From Streptomyces sp. NBC_00078 (GTDB taxonomy: Bacteria; Actinomycetota; Actinomycetes; Streptomycetales; Streptomycetaceae): a DNA stretch of 64,000 bases. The stretch covers positions 4,712,001 to 4,776,000 of the forward strand of contig NZ_JAPELX010000001.1 of NCBI RefSeq assembly GCF_026343335.1, given 5' to 3'. Position 1 is the stretch's first letter. Each line of letters begins with the position of its first letter. The translations under genes and the position numbers were made by a program. The notes under the pieces were generated by a model. It was not told the DNA's origin and made no database searches. It saw only the letters and a program-made list of their open reading frames with translations. Below are positions 42,021 to 50,528 of the stretch, in pieces.

Positions 42021-42106
42021 TGGGGTCTCCTTGCAGTGGTTTTCGCAGGTACCTCGACAGGATCCCCCGAACGCCACCGCCTACGTCTGAAAAACGGGGA
42101 AAACCC

Positions 42107-42355
42107 CGGATCGAGCCGCTCATGCCGGCCGATCCGGTCCGGGGACGGCGCTGGGCCGATCACCGCGGCACGCTTGAGGCCATCGCGTGGAAGTACCGCA
42201 CCAACTCGCCCTGGCGGGACCTCCCCGAGGGGCTCGGCTCGTTCCAGACGGCCCATAAGCGGCTGACCAGGTGGGCCGTCGACGGCACGTGGGAGAAGAT
42301 CTTCGCCGCCGTCCTCGCCGCGGCGGACGCCGTCGACGACATCGGCTGGACCGTA
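42107..42355 (+). mobile_element. IS5-type transposase N-terminal fragment
   Basis: Reads RIEPLMPADPVRGRRWADHR, then LEAIAWKYRTNSPWRDLPEG, FQTAHKRLTRWAVDGTWEKI and DIGWTVV, the N-terminal domain of IS5-group transposases frequent in Streptomyces. The DDE catalytic part is missing; the sequence breaks at about 42355 into unrelated DNA before the P450 stop. No terminal inverted repeat is recognisable. A dead fragment. Confidence 0.75.
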
Positions 42356-42400
42356 GTGATCTCTAATCGGACAGACGCATCCGATCAACTGACCAACCCA

Positions 42401-43630
42401 TCAAAGAGACCCGCTCCAGCCGAAGGCGACCGGCAGTTCGGTCAGCCCCCGCAGCAGCGTGCCGGTGTGCCAGGTCAGTTGCGCCGGGTCGGCGGCGAAG
42501 GCCATCGTGCGGCGCTCCCGTACGAGCATGCGCACGGCGATCGCGGTCTCCGCGCGGGCCAGCGGTGCGCCCAGGCAGTGGTGCAGGCCGTGGCCGAAGC
42601 CCAGGTGGCCCTGCGGGCGGCGGGTCAGGTCGAAGCGGTCGGGGTCCGGGAAGTGGTGCGGGTCGCGGGAGGCCGCGGCGAGGGAGACCTGGACCGCGTC
42701 ACCGGCGGCGATCTGCGTGCCCGCGAGGTCCAGTTGCTCGGGGGCGAAGCGGAACGTCGCGGAGTGGACAGGGGAGTTGTAGCGGAGCGACTCCTCGACG
42801 GCAGCCGATACCTGGCTCAAGTCCGCCCGTAGCAAGGCGAGTTGGGTCGGATCGGCGAGCAGGGCGTGTACCGTGCCCGAGATCAGGTTGACCGTGGTCT
42901 CGTAGCCTGCGACCAGGAGCAGGAAGGCCATGCCGAGGAGTTCCTCGGCGGTGAGGCCGGACGCGTCGGATGCGAGGTCGCTCAGCAGGCTGGCGTCGGG
43001 GACCGCGGCCTTCCGGGCGGTCAGTTCGGTGAGGTAGCCGGCCAGGTCGGTGGCCGCGGCGGTCGCCGCCGCCGGCGAGGTGGGCAGGACCAGCTCGTTC
43101 GACCAGAGGTGGAAGTCGGGGCGGTCCACCGCCGGAACGCCCAGCAGGTCGCAGATCACCGTGACGGGCAGGGGCAGCGCGTATCCGCTCACCAGGTCGG
43201 CGGTTACCTGCCGAGGCAGCGCGGCGAGCAGCTCGGCCGTGGTCGCCTCGATCCCCGGCCGCAGCGCGGCGATCCGGCCCGGTGTGAAGTGCTCCGCCAC
43301 CAACCGGCGCAGCCGGGTGTGGTCGGGCGGGTCGCTCTGGAGCATGTTGCGGCCGAGGGCGTGGCCTCCGTCGGTCCGCCAGGACGAGGAATGCCGGATG
43401 TCGTTGCGCAGCCGCGGATCGGTGAGCGCGGCTCTGGCCGCGTCCCGCGTCACGACGAGCCAGCACTCTCCGCTGTCGGGGACCAGGACGCGGTGCACGG
43501 GGCCCTTGGCGCGCAGGGCCGCGTAGACGGGATACGGGTCGGTCGCCAGGTCATGGCCGTCGGGGGCCAGTTCCTGAAGCGTGGGGGCGTGCACGGGCTC
43601 GCCTTCCGGTCCGGGGATCAGCTGTCCCAT
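42401..43630 (-). CDS. Cytochrome P450
   Basis: About 409 residues. I-helix LLLVAGYETTVNLIS, the ExxR motif ESLRY, the PERF-like region FPDPDRFDL, and the heme-binding loop LGFGHGLHHCLGAPLAR with the axial Cys are all present. A soluble bacterial class I P450 needing ferredoxin and reductase encoded elsewhere. The ATG at 43630 lies inside the end of the patatin gene (13-base overlap), implying translational coupling. Substrate unknown; the partnership with a lipase suggests a lipid or ester product. Probably repressed by the divergent TetR protein through 44597-44667. Confidence 0.92.
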   Translation of the reverse strand: MGQLIPGPEGEPVHAPTLQELAPDGHDLATDPYPVYAALRAKGPVHRVLVPDSGECWLVVTRDAARAALTDPRLRNDIRHSSSWRTDGGHALGRNMLQSDPPDHTRLRRLVAEHFTPGRIAALRPGIEATTAELLAALPRQVTADLVSGYALPLPVTVICDLLGVPAVDRPDFHLWSNELVLPTSPAAATAAATDLAGYLTELTARKAAVPDASLLSDLASDASGLTAEELLGMAFLLLVAGYETTVNLISGTVHALLADPTQLALLRADLSQVSAAVEESLRYNSPVHSATFRFAPEQLDLAGTQIAAGDAVQVSLAAASRDPHHFPDPDRFDLTRRPQGHLGFGHGLHHCLGAPLARAETAIAVRMLVRERRTMAFAADPAQLTWHTGTLLRGLTELPVAFGWSGSL

Positions 43631-44469
43631 ACGTCCGCCACCTCGGCCGCAGCCGCCGTCGCCTGGGCGAATCCGGCACGCGCGGCGGCGGGCACGCGGG
43701 CGTTCGCGGTCAGGTCGCGGCCCATGGCGCGGCGGGCGGCGCGGTCGGGCCACAGGAGGTATACGGCGGCCCCCTCGGCGGTGAGCGCGGCGGCCTGCTG
43801 CTGCGCGCTCGGGTGCGGACCGACGGCGCCTGGGACCGGGGCGATGGCCAGCACCCGCCGGTATCCGCGGGCCAGTTGGAGGTTGGCGGTGGAGCGGCTG
43901 CCGCCGTCGATCCAGTGGCGGCCGTCGAGCGCGACGGGCGGCCAGACAAGGGGTACGGCACAGCTCGCCGCGACCGCGTCGAGGAGGCCGACCTTCCCGT
44001 CCGCGTCGAAAGCCGCCACCTCGCCGGCCACGGCATCGACCGCGGCGATCCGCAGGGCCCGCGCGGGCCAGTCCGTCGCCCCGCGGAGCAGCTCTCGTAC
44101 GGCGTCGTACATCTCGGACGCGGGTTGGGTGCGCGCGGCCAGGGCGGACCGGCCGAGGCGCCGTACGGAGCGCTCGGGGTCGCGGGAGCCGAGGGCCGCC
44201 CACAGGAAGCGGAGCGTCTGGGCGGTGGTGACGCGGAGGTCGATGCGGTCGTCGCCGGTGAGCTGGCGTTCGTACAGCTCGCGCGCCGACTGCCCGCACG
44301 CCAGCCGGGATCCGAAGATCGCGCCCGCCGAGGTGCCGATCACCACATCGGCTCGGCCGAGGTCGACGCCCGCGTCCGCGAGGCCGGCGAGCACCCCCGT
44401 CAGCCATGCGCCGCCGACCGGGCCCCCGCCCCCGAGTACGAGTGCGGTTCCGCTGCTGTTTCCGCTCAC
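43618..44469 (-). CDS. Patatin-like phospholipase
   Basis: 283 residues from a GTG at 44469, six bases after GGAGGG. Oxyanion loop LVLGGGGPVGGAWLTG, nucleophile GTSAG (VVIGTSAGAIFG) and the dyad Asp in HWIDGGSRSTANL make a complete Ser-Asp patatin. Cytosolic or peripheral lipid acyl hydrolase. First gene of a two-gene operon with the P450. Confidence 0.9.
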   Translation of the reverse strand: MSGNSSGTALVLGGGGPVGGAWLTGVLAGLADAGVDLGRADVVIGTSAGAIFGSRLACGQSARELYERQLTGDDRIDLRVTTAQTLRFLWAALGSRDPERSVRRLGRSALAARTQPASEMYDAVRELLRGATDWPARALRIAAVDAVAGEVAAFDADGKVGLLDAVAASCAVPLVWPPVALDGRHWIDGGSRSTANLQLARGYRRVLAIAPVPGAVGPHPSAQQQAAALTAEGAAVYLLWPDRAARRAMGRDLTANARVPAAARAGFAQATAAAAEVADVWDS

Positions 44470-44486
44470 GGCAGGCCCTCCCGGGC

Positions 44487-44553
44487 GAATGGACGAAGGA
44501 TGAAGGACGAAGGACGAAGGATGAGGGGCGAAGGATGAGGGGCGAAGGATGAA
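44487..44553. repeat. GAAGGA(T/C)GA minisatellite upstream of the patatin gene
   Basis: Short units such as GGACGAAGGATGAA and GATGAGGGGCGAAG recur about every 7 or 14 bases between the patatin start and the operator region. Purine-rich on the plus strand and without coding content. Confidence 0.65.
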
Positions 44554-44596
44554 GGACTGAGGCGGGGGTGGTCCCTCCCCCGTGGGGACCACCCGC

Positions 44597-44667
44597 CATG
44601 AAGTGGGGAGTGGTCCCCACTTCATGTTCCGACGATAACATCAGTACTGGGGACCGCTCCCCACTTC
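44597..44667. promoter_or_regulatory. 30-bp perfect palindrome and second half-matching site, probable TetR operators
   Basis: CATGAAGTGGGGA and TCCCCACTTCATG form perfect 13-bp arms around GTGG at 44597-44626. A second site, TGGGGA-CCGC-TCCCCA with partly matching flanks, lies at 44644-44667 and ends 16 bases before the TetR start. Both share the core TGGGGA-N4-TCCCCA. They lie in the divergent gap between the patatin/P450 operon and the TetR gene. Confidence 0.75.
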
Positions 44668-44682
44668 TTCCGGAGGATGACG

Positions 44683-45426
44683 ATGACCGTCGGCGGCGCA
44701 GGCGATGCAACGGCCCCGCGGCGGCGCGACGCGCGACGCAACCGGGAGCTCCTGGTGGAGGCGGCCCACGAGGTGTTCACCGAGCTGGGGCTGCAGGCCC
44801 CGCTGGACGTGATCGCCCGCCGGGCAGGCGTCGGCAACGCGACGCTCTACCGGCACTTCCCCACCCGTGCCGCCCTCATCGACGCCGTCTTCCGCGGCCA
44901 GCTCGGCGAGACGGTCGCCGCGGGCGAGCTGGCCCGGACGGCCCCCGATGCCTGGACCGGCCTCGACACCTATCTCCGGGCCGTCTTCCGCACGCTGGCC
45001 GCCGACCGCGGCACCAACGACCTCATGACCACCCACGTCCAGGGCATCGAGGCGCTGGACGACGTGCACGCGCACAACCGGGAGACGCTGGAGTTGCTGC
45101 TGGAGCGCGGGCGCGAGGAGGGCACGATCCGCGCGGACGTCACCACGGAGGACGTTCTGTTCGCCCTCGCCGCCCTGGGCCGAGCCGTCCCGGCCCTGAC
45201 CGCCGCGACTGCCGGGGCTGCCGAAACCGCCGCGACTGCCGAAACCGCCGGGGCCGACGCGACCGCACCGGATGCCTGGTACCGGCCCCTCGCCCTGTTC
45301 CTGGACGGCCTGCGTCCTGCGCCGGCCGTTCTGCCGGGCCCCGCCCTCACCACGGCCCAACTCGGTGACGTGCTCAGGGAACTGGGACCGCACCGCGCAC
45401 CTGTACGGAGCGTAAGAGAGGAGTGA
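44683..45426 (+). CDS. TetR-family repressor
   Basis: About 247 residues. The helix-turn-helix occupies residues 15-65: RNRELLVEAAHEVFTELGLQ, PLDVIARRAGVGNATLYRHF. The ligand domain follows, with an Ala/Thr/Glu repeat (TAATAGAAETAATAETAGAD) near residue 185, probably a flexible loop. The ATG at 44683 fits the GGAGG site (six-base spacing); ATG 44677 touches it. Likely represses the divergent patatin/P450 operon and itself. Confidence 0.88.
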   Translation: MTVGGAGDATAPRRRDARRNRELLVEAAHEVFTELGLQAPLDVIARRAGVGNATLYRHFPTRAALIDAVFRGQLGETVAAGELARTAPDAWTGLDTYLRAVFRTLAADRGTNDLMTTHVQGIEALDDVHAHNRETLELLLERGREEGTIRADVTTEDVLFALAALGRAVPALTAATAGAAETAATAETAGADATAPDAWYRPLALFLDGLRPAPAVLPGPALTTAQLGDVLRELGPHRAPVRSVREE

Positions 45427-45489
45427 AGAGCCCCGTGGCCGGGCATGCCGACCTGGCGTTTGCGGCTCTGCGTCGGCGAAGATGCCTCT

Positions 45490-46239
45490 GTGAACGATCA
45501 CATAACCCCCCACCCACCCGAGCCGAATGACCCGTCCGAGCCGAATCGTCCGGCCGAGCAGACACCCGCTCCCGTCCTGCGCGGAGTTCGCGGTTCGGCC
45601 CGGCTGGCCGTTGTCCTTCTCGCTCTTGCCGGCGCCGCCTGGGCGGCGCGGGCCGTCTGGGAGATCCGGCTCGCCGTGACAGGGGAGCCGGCCTCAGGAC
45701 CGCCGGACCAGGGGGGCGGCCAGCACCGGCCGCTGACCTCGCTGGAGGACTCGTTCCACCTGGTCAACACGGCGGGCGGAATCGTGGCACTGCTCTGCGC
45801 GATCGTGTTCCTGCTGTGGCTGGACAACGTGCGGGACAACGCACGCACCCTGTCCGGGCAGCAGCCGCGTCACTCGGGTTTCTGGCTCTACGCGGGCTGG
45901 TTGATCCCCGTCCTCAACCTGTGGATCCCGCGCGGCATCGTGGCGGACGTCCACCGGGACAGTGCCCCCGGCGAGCGGCTGCCGCGTTCCCTGAACGTGT
46001 GGTGGGTCCTGTGGCTGACCGGGCTGATCAGCGGGGTGGGTCTCCTGTACGGCGACGAAGTGGACGAACTCATCGCCCGCGCGTACACGGACCTGTGGAT
46101 GCTGCTCGCCTCCGACGCGGCCGTCATCGGCGCGGCCGTGGCCGGCATCTTCGTCGTCCGCGCCGTCACCGCCGTACAACAGCGGTACATCGACGGTGAC
46201 AGGCGGGACGGCGACTCACCGGGTCAGGCCAACGCGTAG
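45490..46239 (+). CDS. DUF4328-like membrane protein
   Basis: About 249 residues from a GTG at 45490. A Pro/Glu-rich N-terminus is followed by hydrophobic segments (LAVVLLALAGAAWAARAVW, AGGIVALLCAIVFLLWL, FWLYAGWLIPVLNLWIPRGI, LNVWWVLWLTGLISGVGLLY, AAVIGAAVAGIFVVRAVT). The GWLIPVLNLWIPRGIVADVH stretch is the hallmark of DUF4328. Function unknown. It lies 63 bases after the TetR stop. Confidence 0.75.
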   Translation: MNDHITPHPPEPNDPSEPNRPAEQTPAPVLRGVRGSARLAVVLLALAGAAWAARAVWEIRLAVTGEPASGPPDQGGGQHRPLTSLEDSFHLVNTAGGIVALLCAIVFLLWLDNVRDNARTLSGQQPRHSGFWLYAGWLIPVLNLWIPRGIVADVHRDSAPGERLPRSLNVWWVLWLTGLISGVGLLYGDEVDELIARAYTDLWMLLASDAAVIGAAVAGIFVVRAVTAVQQRYIDGDRRDGDSPGQANA

Positions 46240-46267
46240 GCGGGTACGCCCTGTTGGGCCCTGCCGG

Positions 46268-47233
46268 TCAGCTCAGGCAGAGCAGGCCGAGCACGCAGAT
46301 CCCCGAGGGCGACGTCGCCGCGGGGGTCGTGCTCGACTGCGAGGAGCCCGACTGGGACGAGCCTGACTGGGACGAGCCCGACTGCGACGAACTCGAGGAC
46401 GCGTTCGAGGAGGAGTTCGAGGACGAGCCCGACTGGGACGAGTCCGATGTCGTGCCGCCGGTGGGCGTGGAGGAGGGCTGCTGGTTCGCCGTCGTCGTAC
46501 CGGAGCCGGTGGATGTCGTGCCGGAGCCCGTCGAGGGAGTGCTCGCCGTCTGCGGCTGCGAGGCTATCGAAGGCTTCGAGTGCCGGCCGGGGGCGGTGTA
46601 CGGCTCCGTCTTCTCCGAAGCGGTGTGCGGCGCACTGGCCCCGGAACGCTGGGCCGGGGTGCCGGTCGCGGGGGACTGGGCGTCGGTGGCCGAGGGCTTG
46701 CGGTGCTTGCCCGTGCCCGGGTCGGTCGACGGGAGCTCGGCGGACTGGTCCGCCGTCTCGTTCTCGGCGCCCATGCTCGACAGGTCCGTGGCCGCCGTCG
46801 CCCGGCTGCCGTGGCCGGAGCCGCCGTCCATCGAGGCGACGGTCAGGCCGCCGCCGACGAGCGCGACCGCGGTCGCGACCACGGCCCGCCGCTGGCTCTT
46901 CTTCCAGCGGGCCCGCTGCCGACGCCGGGCGGCCCGCCCCGCACCGACAGGTGCGGCGGTCTCCCAACCCTCGGCTCCCCCGACACCGCCGGCTCCCCCG
47001 ACACCACCGGCGCGGCCGGCACTCTCAAGGCCGTCGGAGGGGTCGACTGGGCCGAACGGGTCGAACGGGCCGAAGGAGTCGTACGGGTCCGGTTCGGGCC
47101 GGACCGGCGTCGCGGAGGCCGGGAAACCGTGGCCGTGTGCCGTCATCGGTGCGATGTCCGGGGCGTAGGCACCACAACCGGGGCACACCAGGGCGCCGTT
47201 GAGGTGCCGGCGGCACGAGGAGCAGTAGTCCAC
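46268..47233 (-). CDS. SCO2400-like membrane protein with N-terminal zinc ribbon
   Basis: About 321 residues from a GTG at 47233 with AGGA seven bases upstream. CSSCRRHLNGALVCPGC at the N-terminus is a two-knuckle zinc ribbon. A Gly/Pro-rich linker, a basic patch (RAARRRQRARWKKSQRR) and one membrane helix (AVVATAVALVGGGLTVASM) follow, then an extracellular Ser/Thr/Gln-rich tail with SSQSG repeats ending ICVLGLLCLS. The composition is that of the Streptomyces SCO2400 family. The tail could be glycosylated. Function unknown. Confidence 0.75.
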   Translation of the reverse strand: MDYCSSCRRHLNGALVCPGCGAYAPDIAPMTAHGHGFPASATPVRPEPDPYDSFGPFDPFGPVDPSDGLESAGRAGGVGGAGGVGGAEGWETAAPVGAGRAARRRQRARWKKSQRRAVVATAVALVGGGLTVASMDGGSGHGSRATAATDLSSMGAENETADQSAELPSTDPGTGKHRKPSATDAQSPATGTPAQRSGASAPHTASEKTEPYTAPGRHSKPSIASQPQTASTPSTGSGTTSTGSGTTTANQQPSSTPTGGTTSDSSQSGSSSNSSSNASSSSSQSGSSQSGSSQSGSSQSSTTPAATSPSGICVLGLLCLS

Positions 47234-47382
47234 GCTGTGTTCCTGACCCTTCGCACGGGAGATCGAGCAGCTCGCAACGCTAACGGCGACTTCGAAAGAC
47301 TGTGTGGGCTCTGTGTGGTGCTCCTGCACGGATTCTCTGCACATGACGTGTCCTGCGCGTGCCTGACGCGTGAACTCCCAGA

Positions 47383-48510
47383 TCAGCGACCGACTTCCGG
47401 GTGATGTGCGGGTCCGTGGCGTTGGTCACCCCTCCAGCGGCGGGTGAACGGTGCGAACGTGTGGCTGAAGTGCCAGGTGTCCTGGGCGATCCCGGAGCAG
47501 GAGTCGGAGCCTTTGGTGCCCACGCAGCCGCCGTTGTCGCGCTGGAGTGCCCAGAAGGAAAGGGTGTTGATCCCCTTGGCGACGGCCCACTTCTCGACCT
47601 TGACCGCGTCCTGGGTGGTGAACGTCTCCTCGGGGCCGAAGTCGTCGATACCGGGCATCTCGGTGACACCGATCATGTGCCACAGCTTCGCGGGGCTCTT
47701 CTTCGGGTGGAGGACGCCGAGTTGGCCGTGCAGACCGGCGGCGGCCGTCTCCGTGTCGGCGGCCATGTCGTGGACGGCCCCGTCCCAGTAGTCGAACGTC
47801 ATGATGTTGACGACGTCCACGTGCGCGCCGTTGCCGACGGCGTTCTGCAGCAGAGCGAGACCGTTGGGCGCCAGCCCGGTCGTGGTCGTGGGCAGTGTGT
47901 ACGAGAACTGCACGTGCCGCCCGGTGTGCCCGGCCCACCGCTGCGCCTTGGCGATGGCCTTGTTGCGGCGGTCGATCCCGGCGGCGTTGTTGATGGAGTC
48001 GGCCTCGACGTCGAGATCGATGCGCGTGATCCCGTACGTCGTCACGAGGCTCTCGTACACCTTGGCGATGGCGTCGACGCTGGTGCAGCTGTCGGCGAGT
48101 TCGGTGCCGGTGGTGTCGGCGCTGTAGCCGCCGAAGGAGGGGATGACGTTGCCGCCGCGGGCCTGGATCGCCGAGATGTCCTCACCGAAGGACGACCTGG
48201 AGATCGGCTGGTTGGTGGCGCCGTTCCAGTACGCCGTGCACGAACCGGGTGCGTCCGTCTGCAGAAAGGCCATGGTGAGGTACTTGTTGCCGGACGCGGC
48301 AGCCGGCGCGGCCGGGCTCTGTCCGGTCCAGGCCTCGAAGTAGGGCGCCGAGACCCGGGCGGGCATGGTCCCGGGCCGGTACGGGGACGGACCCGCACCC
48401 GCGGCGAGGGCTCCTCCCCCGCTGAGCGCGACCAGCCCGGCGGCCAGGCCGGTGACGGCGACACAAGACAGCAACGCACGAAGCACACGACGAGAACGAG
48501 GTCGTCTCAC
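47383..48510 (-). CDS. GH18 chitinase-like secreted protein
   Basis: About 375 residues from a GTG at 48510, six bases after GGGAG. The signal peptide ends at GGGALAAGAG (about residue 38). The mature domain is a GH18 barrel: YLTMAFLQTD, GGNVIPSFGGYS, the catalytic strand GITRIDLDVEAD, corresponding to DxxDxDxE with the acid Glu retained but with the first Asp replaced, VVNIMTFDYWDG and INTLSFWALQRDNGGC. No separate chitin-binding domain. Its promoter contains a DasR-like element (48563-48578), which supports a role in chitin or GlcNAc use. Confidence 0.85.
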   Translation of the reverse strand: MRRPRSRRVLRALLSCVAVTGLAAGLVALSGGGALAAGAGPSPYRPGTMPARVSAPYFEAWTGQSPAAPAAASGNKYLTMAFLQTDAPGSCTAYWNGATNQPISRSSFGEDISAIQARGGNVIPSFGGYSADTTGTELADSCTSVDAIAKVYESLVTTYGITRIDLDVEADSINNAAGIDRRNKAIAKAQRWAGHTGRHVQFSYTLPTTTTGLAPNGLALLQNAVGNGAHVDVVNIMTFDYWDGAVHDMAADTETAAAGLHGQLGVLHPKKSPAKLWHMIGVTEMPGIDDFGPEETFTTQDAVKVEKWAVAKGINTLSFWALQRDNGGCVGTKGSDSCSGIAQDTWHFSHTFAPFTRRWRGDQRHGPAHHPEVGR

Positions 48511-48559
48511 TGACGCTCCCAGGGACGTAGAAGGGAGGGGGTGGGGGCGAACGACGACC

Positions 48560-48588
48560 ATCTTTGGACTAGACCAATTAACTGTCAA
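48560..48588 (-). promoter_or_regulatory. Promoter with an embedded DasR-type (dre) element for the GH18 gene
   Basis: On the minus strand, TTGACA (48583-48588) and AAAGAT (48560-48565) are 17 bases apart. Between and overlapping them lies ATTGGTCTAGTCCAAA (48563-48578), which matches the known dre consensus (ACTGGTCTAGACCAGT type) in its palindromic core TGGTCTAG-CCA. The -10 box is about 50 bases before the GTG. A repressor bound here would block RNA polymerase. Confidence 0.7.
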
Positions 48589-48598
48589 GGTTCTTTAC

Positions 48599-48670
48599 GA
48601 TTCCTGGCCGGTTCTTGGCCAGGTACTTGGACAGATTCTTGGACAGGTCCTTGTCCGGCCTCTTGGGGCC
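48599..48670. repeat. Six 12-bp imperfect tandem units
   Basis: GATTCCTGGCCG, GTTCTTGGCCAG, GTACTTGGACAG, ATTCTTGGACAG, GTCCTTGTCCGG and CCTCTTGGGGCC follow one another. The composition resembles the 12-bp array at 34018. The remaining gap to 48897 holds GCGAGGGGC repeats at about 48690-48710 and no gene. Confidence 0.75.
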
Positions 48671-48897
48671 GTGGGAAACGCGGGAAGCGCGAGGGGCGCG
48701 AGGGGCGCGAGCCGCCGGAGCATTCGCGCGGCGGGCGCGGGCACAGGAGAAGGACGCTCGGCTCACGTGTGGAGCTGAGCGCCTCGGACCCGGCCGTGGG
48801 CATGCCACCGACAGGCTCCTGTAGGTCATCGAAAAGGAAAGATCTCGTCTTCCCCGACGTCCGAAGTCCGGAGCCTGGAGGGCGTGCGCCGGCGGAC

Positions 48898-49119
48898 CTA
48901 CAGCTTGGTCATCTTGGTGTACGGGCTCAGGATCCGCATTTGCGACGAGCCGAAATCGACGAGAACCGCGATTCCGTCCTCGATGCCGATCACTCGACCG
49001 AGGCCGTACATGTCATGCGTGACCTGGTCGCCCACGGCGAAGTGCTTGGGCGCCGGGGTGGCCTTGGCCTTGAAGGGGCTGGTAGGCAAATGGCGCTTGG
49101 GTGCAGGAGGCTTTGTCAT
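48898..49119 (-). CDS. Small CarD/Tudor-like basic protein
   Basis: 73 residues. A Lys/Pro-rich N-terminus (KPPAPKRHLPTSPFKAK) precedes FAVGDQVTHDMYGLGRVIGI and EDGIAVLVDFGSSQMRILSP, the strand pattern of the CarD/Mfd RNA-polymerase-interacting domain or a KOW/Tudor barrel. Much shorter than CarD itself. GGAGG lies unusually close (two bases) to ATG 49119; a GTG at 49122 is the alternative. A nucleic acid or polymerase-binding role is inferred. Confidence 0.7.
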   Translation of the reverse strand: MTKPPAPKRHLPTSPFKAKATPAPKHFAVGDQVTHDMYGLGRVIGIEDGIAVLVDFGSSQMRILSPYTKMTKL

Positions 49120-49363
49120 CACCTCCAGTATGCGCCTATGGGCGCCCTCTTCGCTGCGGCCGTCCAGATCCGCTGTCCGGCGGACCTCACCGGCCCGCCT
49201 GGGCGCCGGCCGGCGGACGACAGGGCCCAGATGTCGCCGGATGGGGAGATTCCGTAGCGACTCAGCGGTACGACAAGTGGATGTCTTGACGTGGTCTCCA
49301 CGGCCCCGTTGGCTTCTCCTTCACCCGTGGCCCGCTCTCCCCATGCCCGGAAGGCACCTGTAA

Positions 49364-50500
49364 GTGAACGTTCACACCCCCCGCAGATCCGGCGCGCGTC
49401 GCTACGCCATACCCCTCTGCGCCTCCGCCTCGGCTCTCCTCCTCTCCGCGTGCGGTGTCATCGACGGTGTCGGTGGGAGCAACAGCTCCGCGAGTCCGAG
49501 GAAGGGCGACGACATCACGGTGGGGCTGCTGCTGCCCGACACGGACACGGCGCGCTTCGAGAAGTTCGACTACCCCCTCATCAAGCAGCGGGTCGCCGCC
49601 CTCACCCACGACAAGGGCAAGGTCCGCTACGCCAACGCCGGTGCGAGCGTGGCCACCCAGAGCAAGCAGTTCGGGCAGATGATCGCGGCCAAGGTAGATG
49701 TCGTCCTGGTGGACGCGGTGGACGCCAAGGCCATCGCGCCGGACGTCCAGAAGGCCAAGGACGCGGGCATTCCCGTCATCGCCTACGACCGGCTCGCCGA
49801 GGGCCCGATCGACGCGTACATCTCCCACGACAACGAGCTCGTGGGCGAGGTGCAGGGCCGCGCCATCGTAGAGGCGCTCGGCAGCAAGGCCGCCACCAGC
49901 AAGATCGTCATGATGAACGGCGATCCCGGCGACCCGAACACCGCACGCTTCAAGGAGGGCGCGCTCAGCGAGCTGAAGGGCCGGGTCGTCATCGCCAAGT
50001 CGTACGACACCGAGAAGTGGCTGCCTTCGGCCGCCAAGGCGAACCTCAGCAAGGCCGTCAAGTCCATCGGGCTCGACAACATCGCCGCCGTCTACTCGGC
50101 GAACGACGGCATGGCGGGCGCCATCATCGACGCCCTGAAGGATGACGGCGTCACCAAGATGCCGCCGGTCACCGGGCAGGACGCCAATCTGGACGCGGTG
50201 CAGCGGATCGTCGCGGGCCGGCAGCAGATGACCGTGTACAAGTCGTTCCTGCTTGAGGCGACCAACGCGGCCGAGATGGCGGTCGCCAAGGTGCAGGGCA
50301 AGTCGATCGAGTTCTCCGCGCTGACCGAGGACACCGTCGACAGTCCCACCCAGAAGGACATCCCGTCGATGCTGGTCCCGGTGGTCGCCCTCACGAAGGA
50401 CAACATCAAGTCCACCGTGATCAAGGACGGCGTCTACACCGTCAAGGACATCTGCACCGCCCAGTACGCGGCGGACTGCGCGGCGATCGGTCTGAACTAG
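49364..50500 (+). CDS. Sugar ABC transporter substrate-binding lipoprotein (XylF-like), orphan
   Basis: 378 residues from a GTG at 49364. The signal sequence ends in lipobox LLLSAC (Cys about 30). The periplasmic-binding type 1 fold shows DDITVGLLLPDTDTARFEKF, VDVVLVDAVDAKAIAPDVQK, GIPVIAYDRLAEG, IVMMNGDPGDPNTARFKEGA and AAVYSANDGMAGAIIDALK, the pattern of xylose/arabinose-type binding proteins, where DR and ND residues contact sugar. No permease or ATPase gene follows; the next gene is DUF952. It either serves an unlinked transporter or acts as a sensor. Confidence 0.85.
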   Translation: MNVHTPRRSGARRYAIPLCASASALLLSACGVIDGVGGSNSSASPRKGDDITVGLLLPDTDTARFEKFDYPLIKQRVAALTHDKGKVRYANAGASVATQSKQFGQMIAAKVDVVLVDAVDAKAIAPDVQKAKDAGIPVIAYDRLAEGPIDAYISHDNELVGEVQGRAIVEALGSKAATSKIVMMNGDPGDPNTARFKEGALSELKGRVVIAKSYDTEKWLPSAAKANLSKAVKSIGLDNIAAVYSANDGMAGAIIDALKDDGVTKMPPVTGQDANLDAVQRIVAGRQQMTVYKSFLLEATNAAEMAVAKVQGKSIEFSALTEDTVDSPTQKDIPSMLVPVVALTKDNIKSTVIKDGVYTVKDICTAQYAADCAAIGLN

Positions 50501-50528
50501 CGCGGCGCCCCTCCGGTATAACCGGGCC

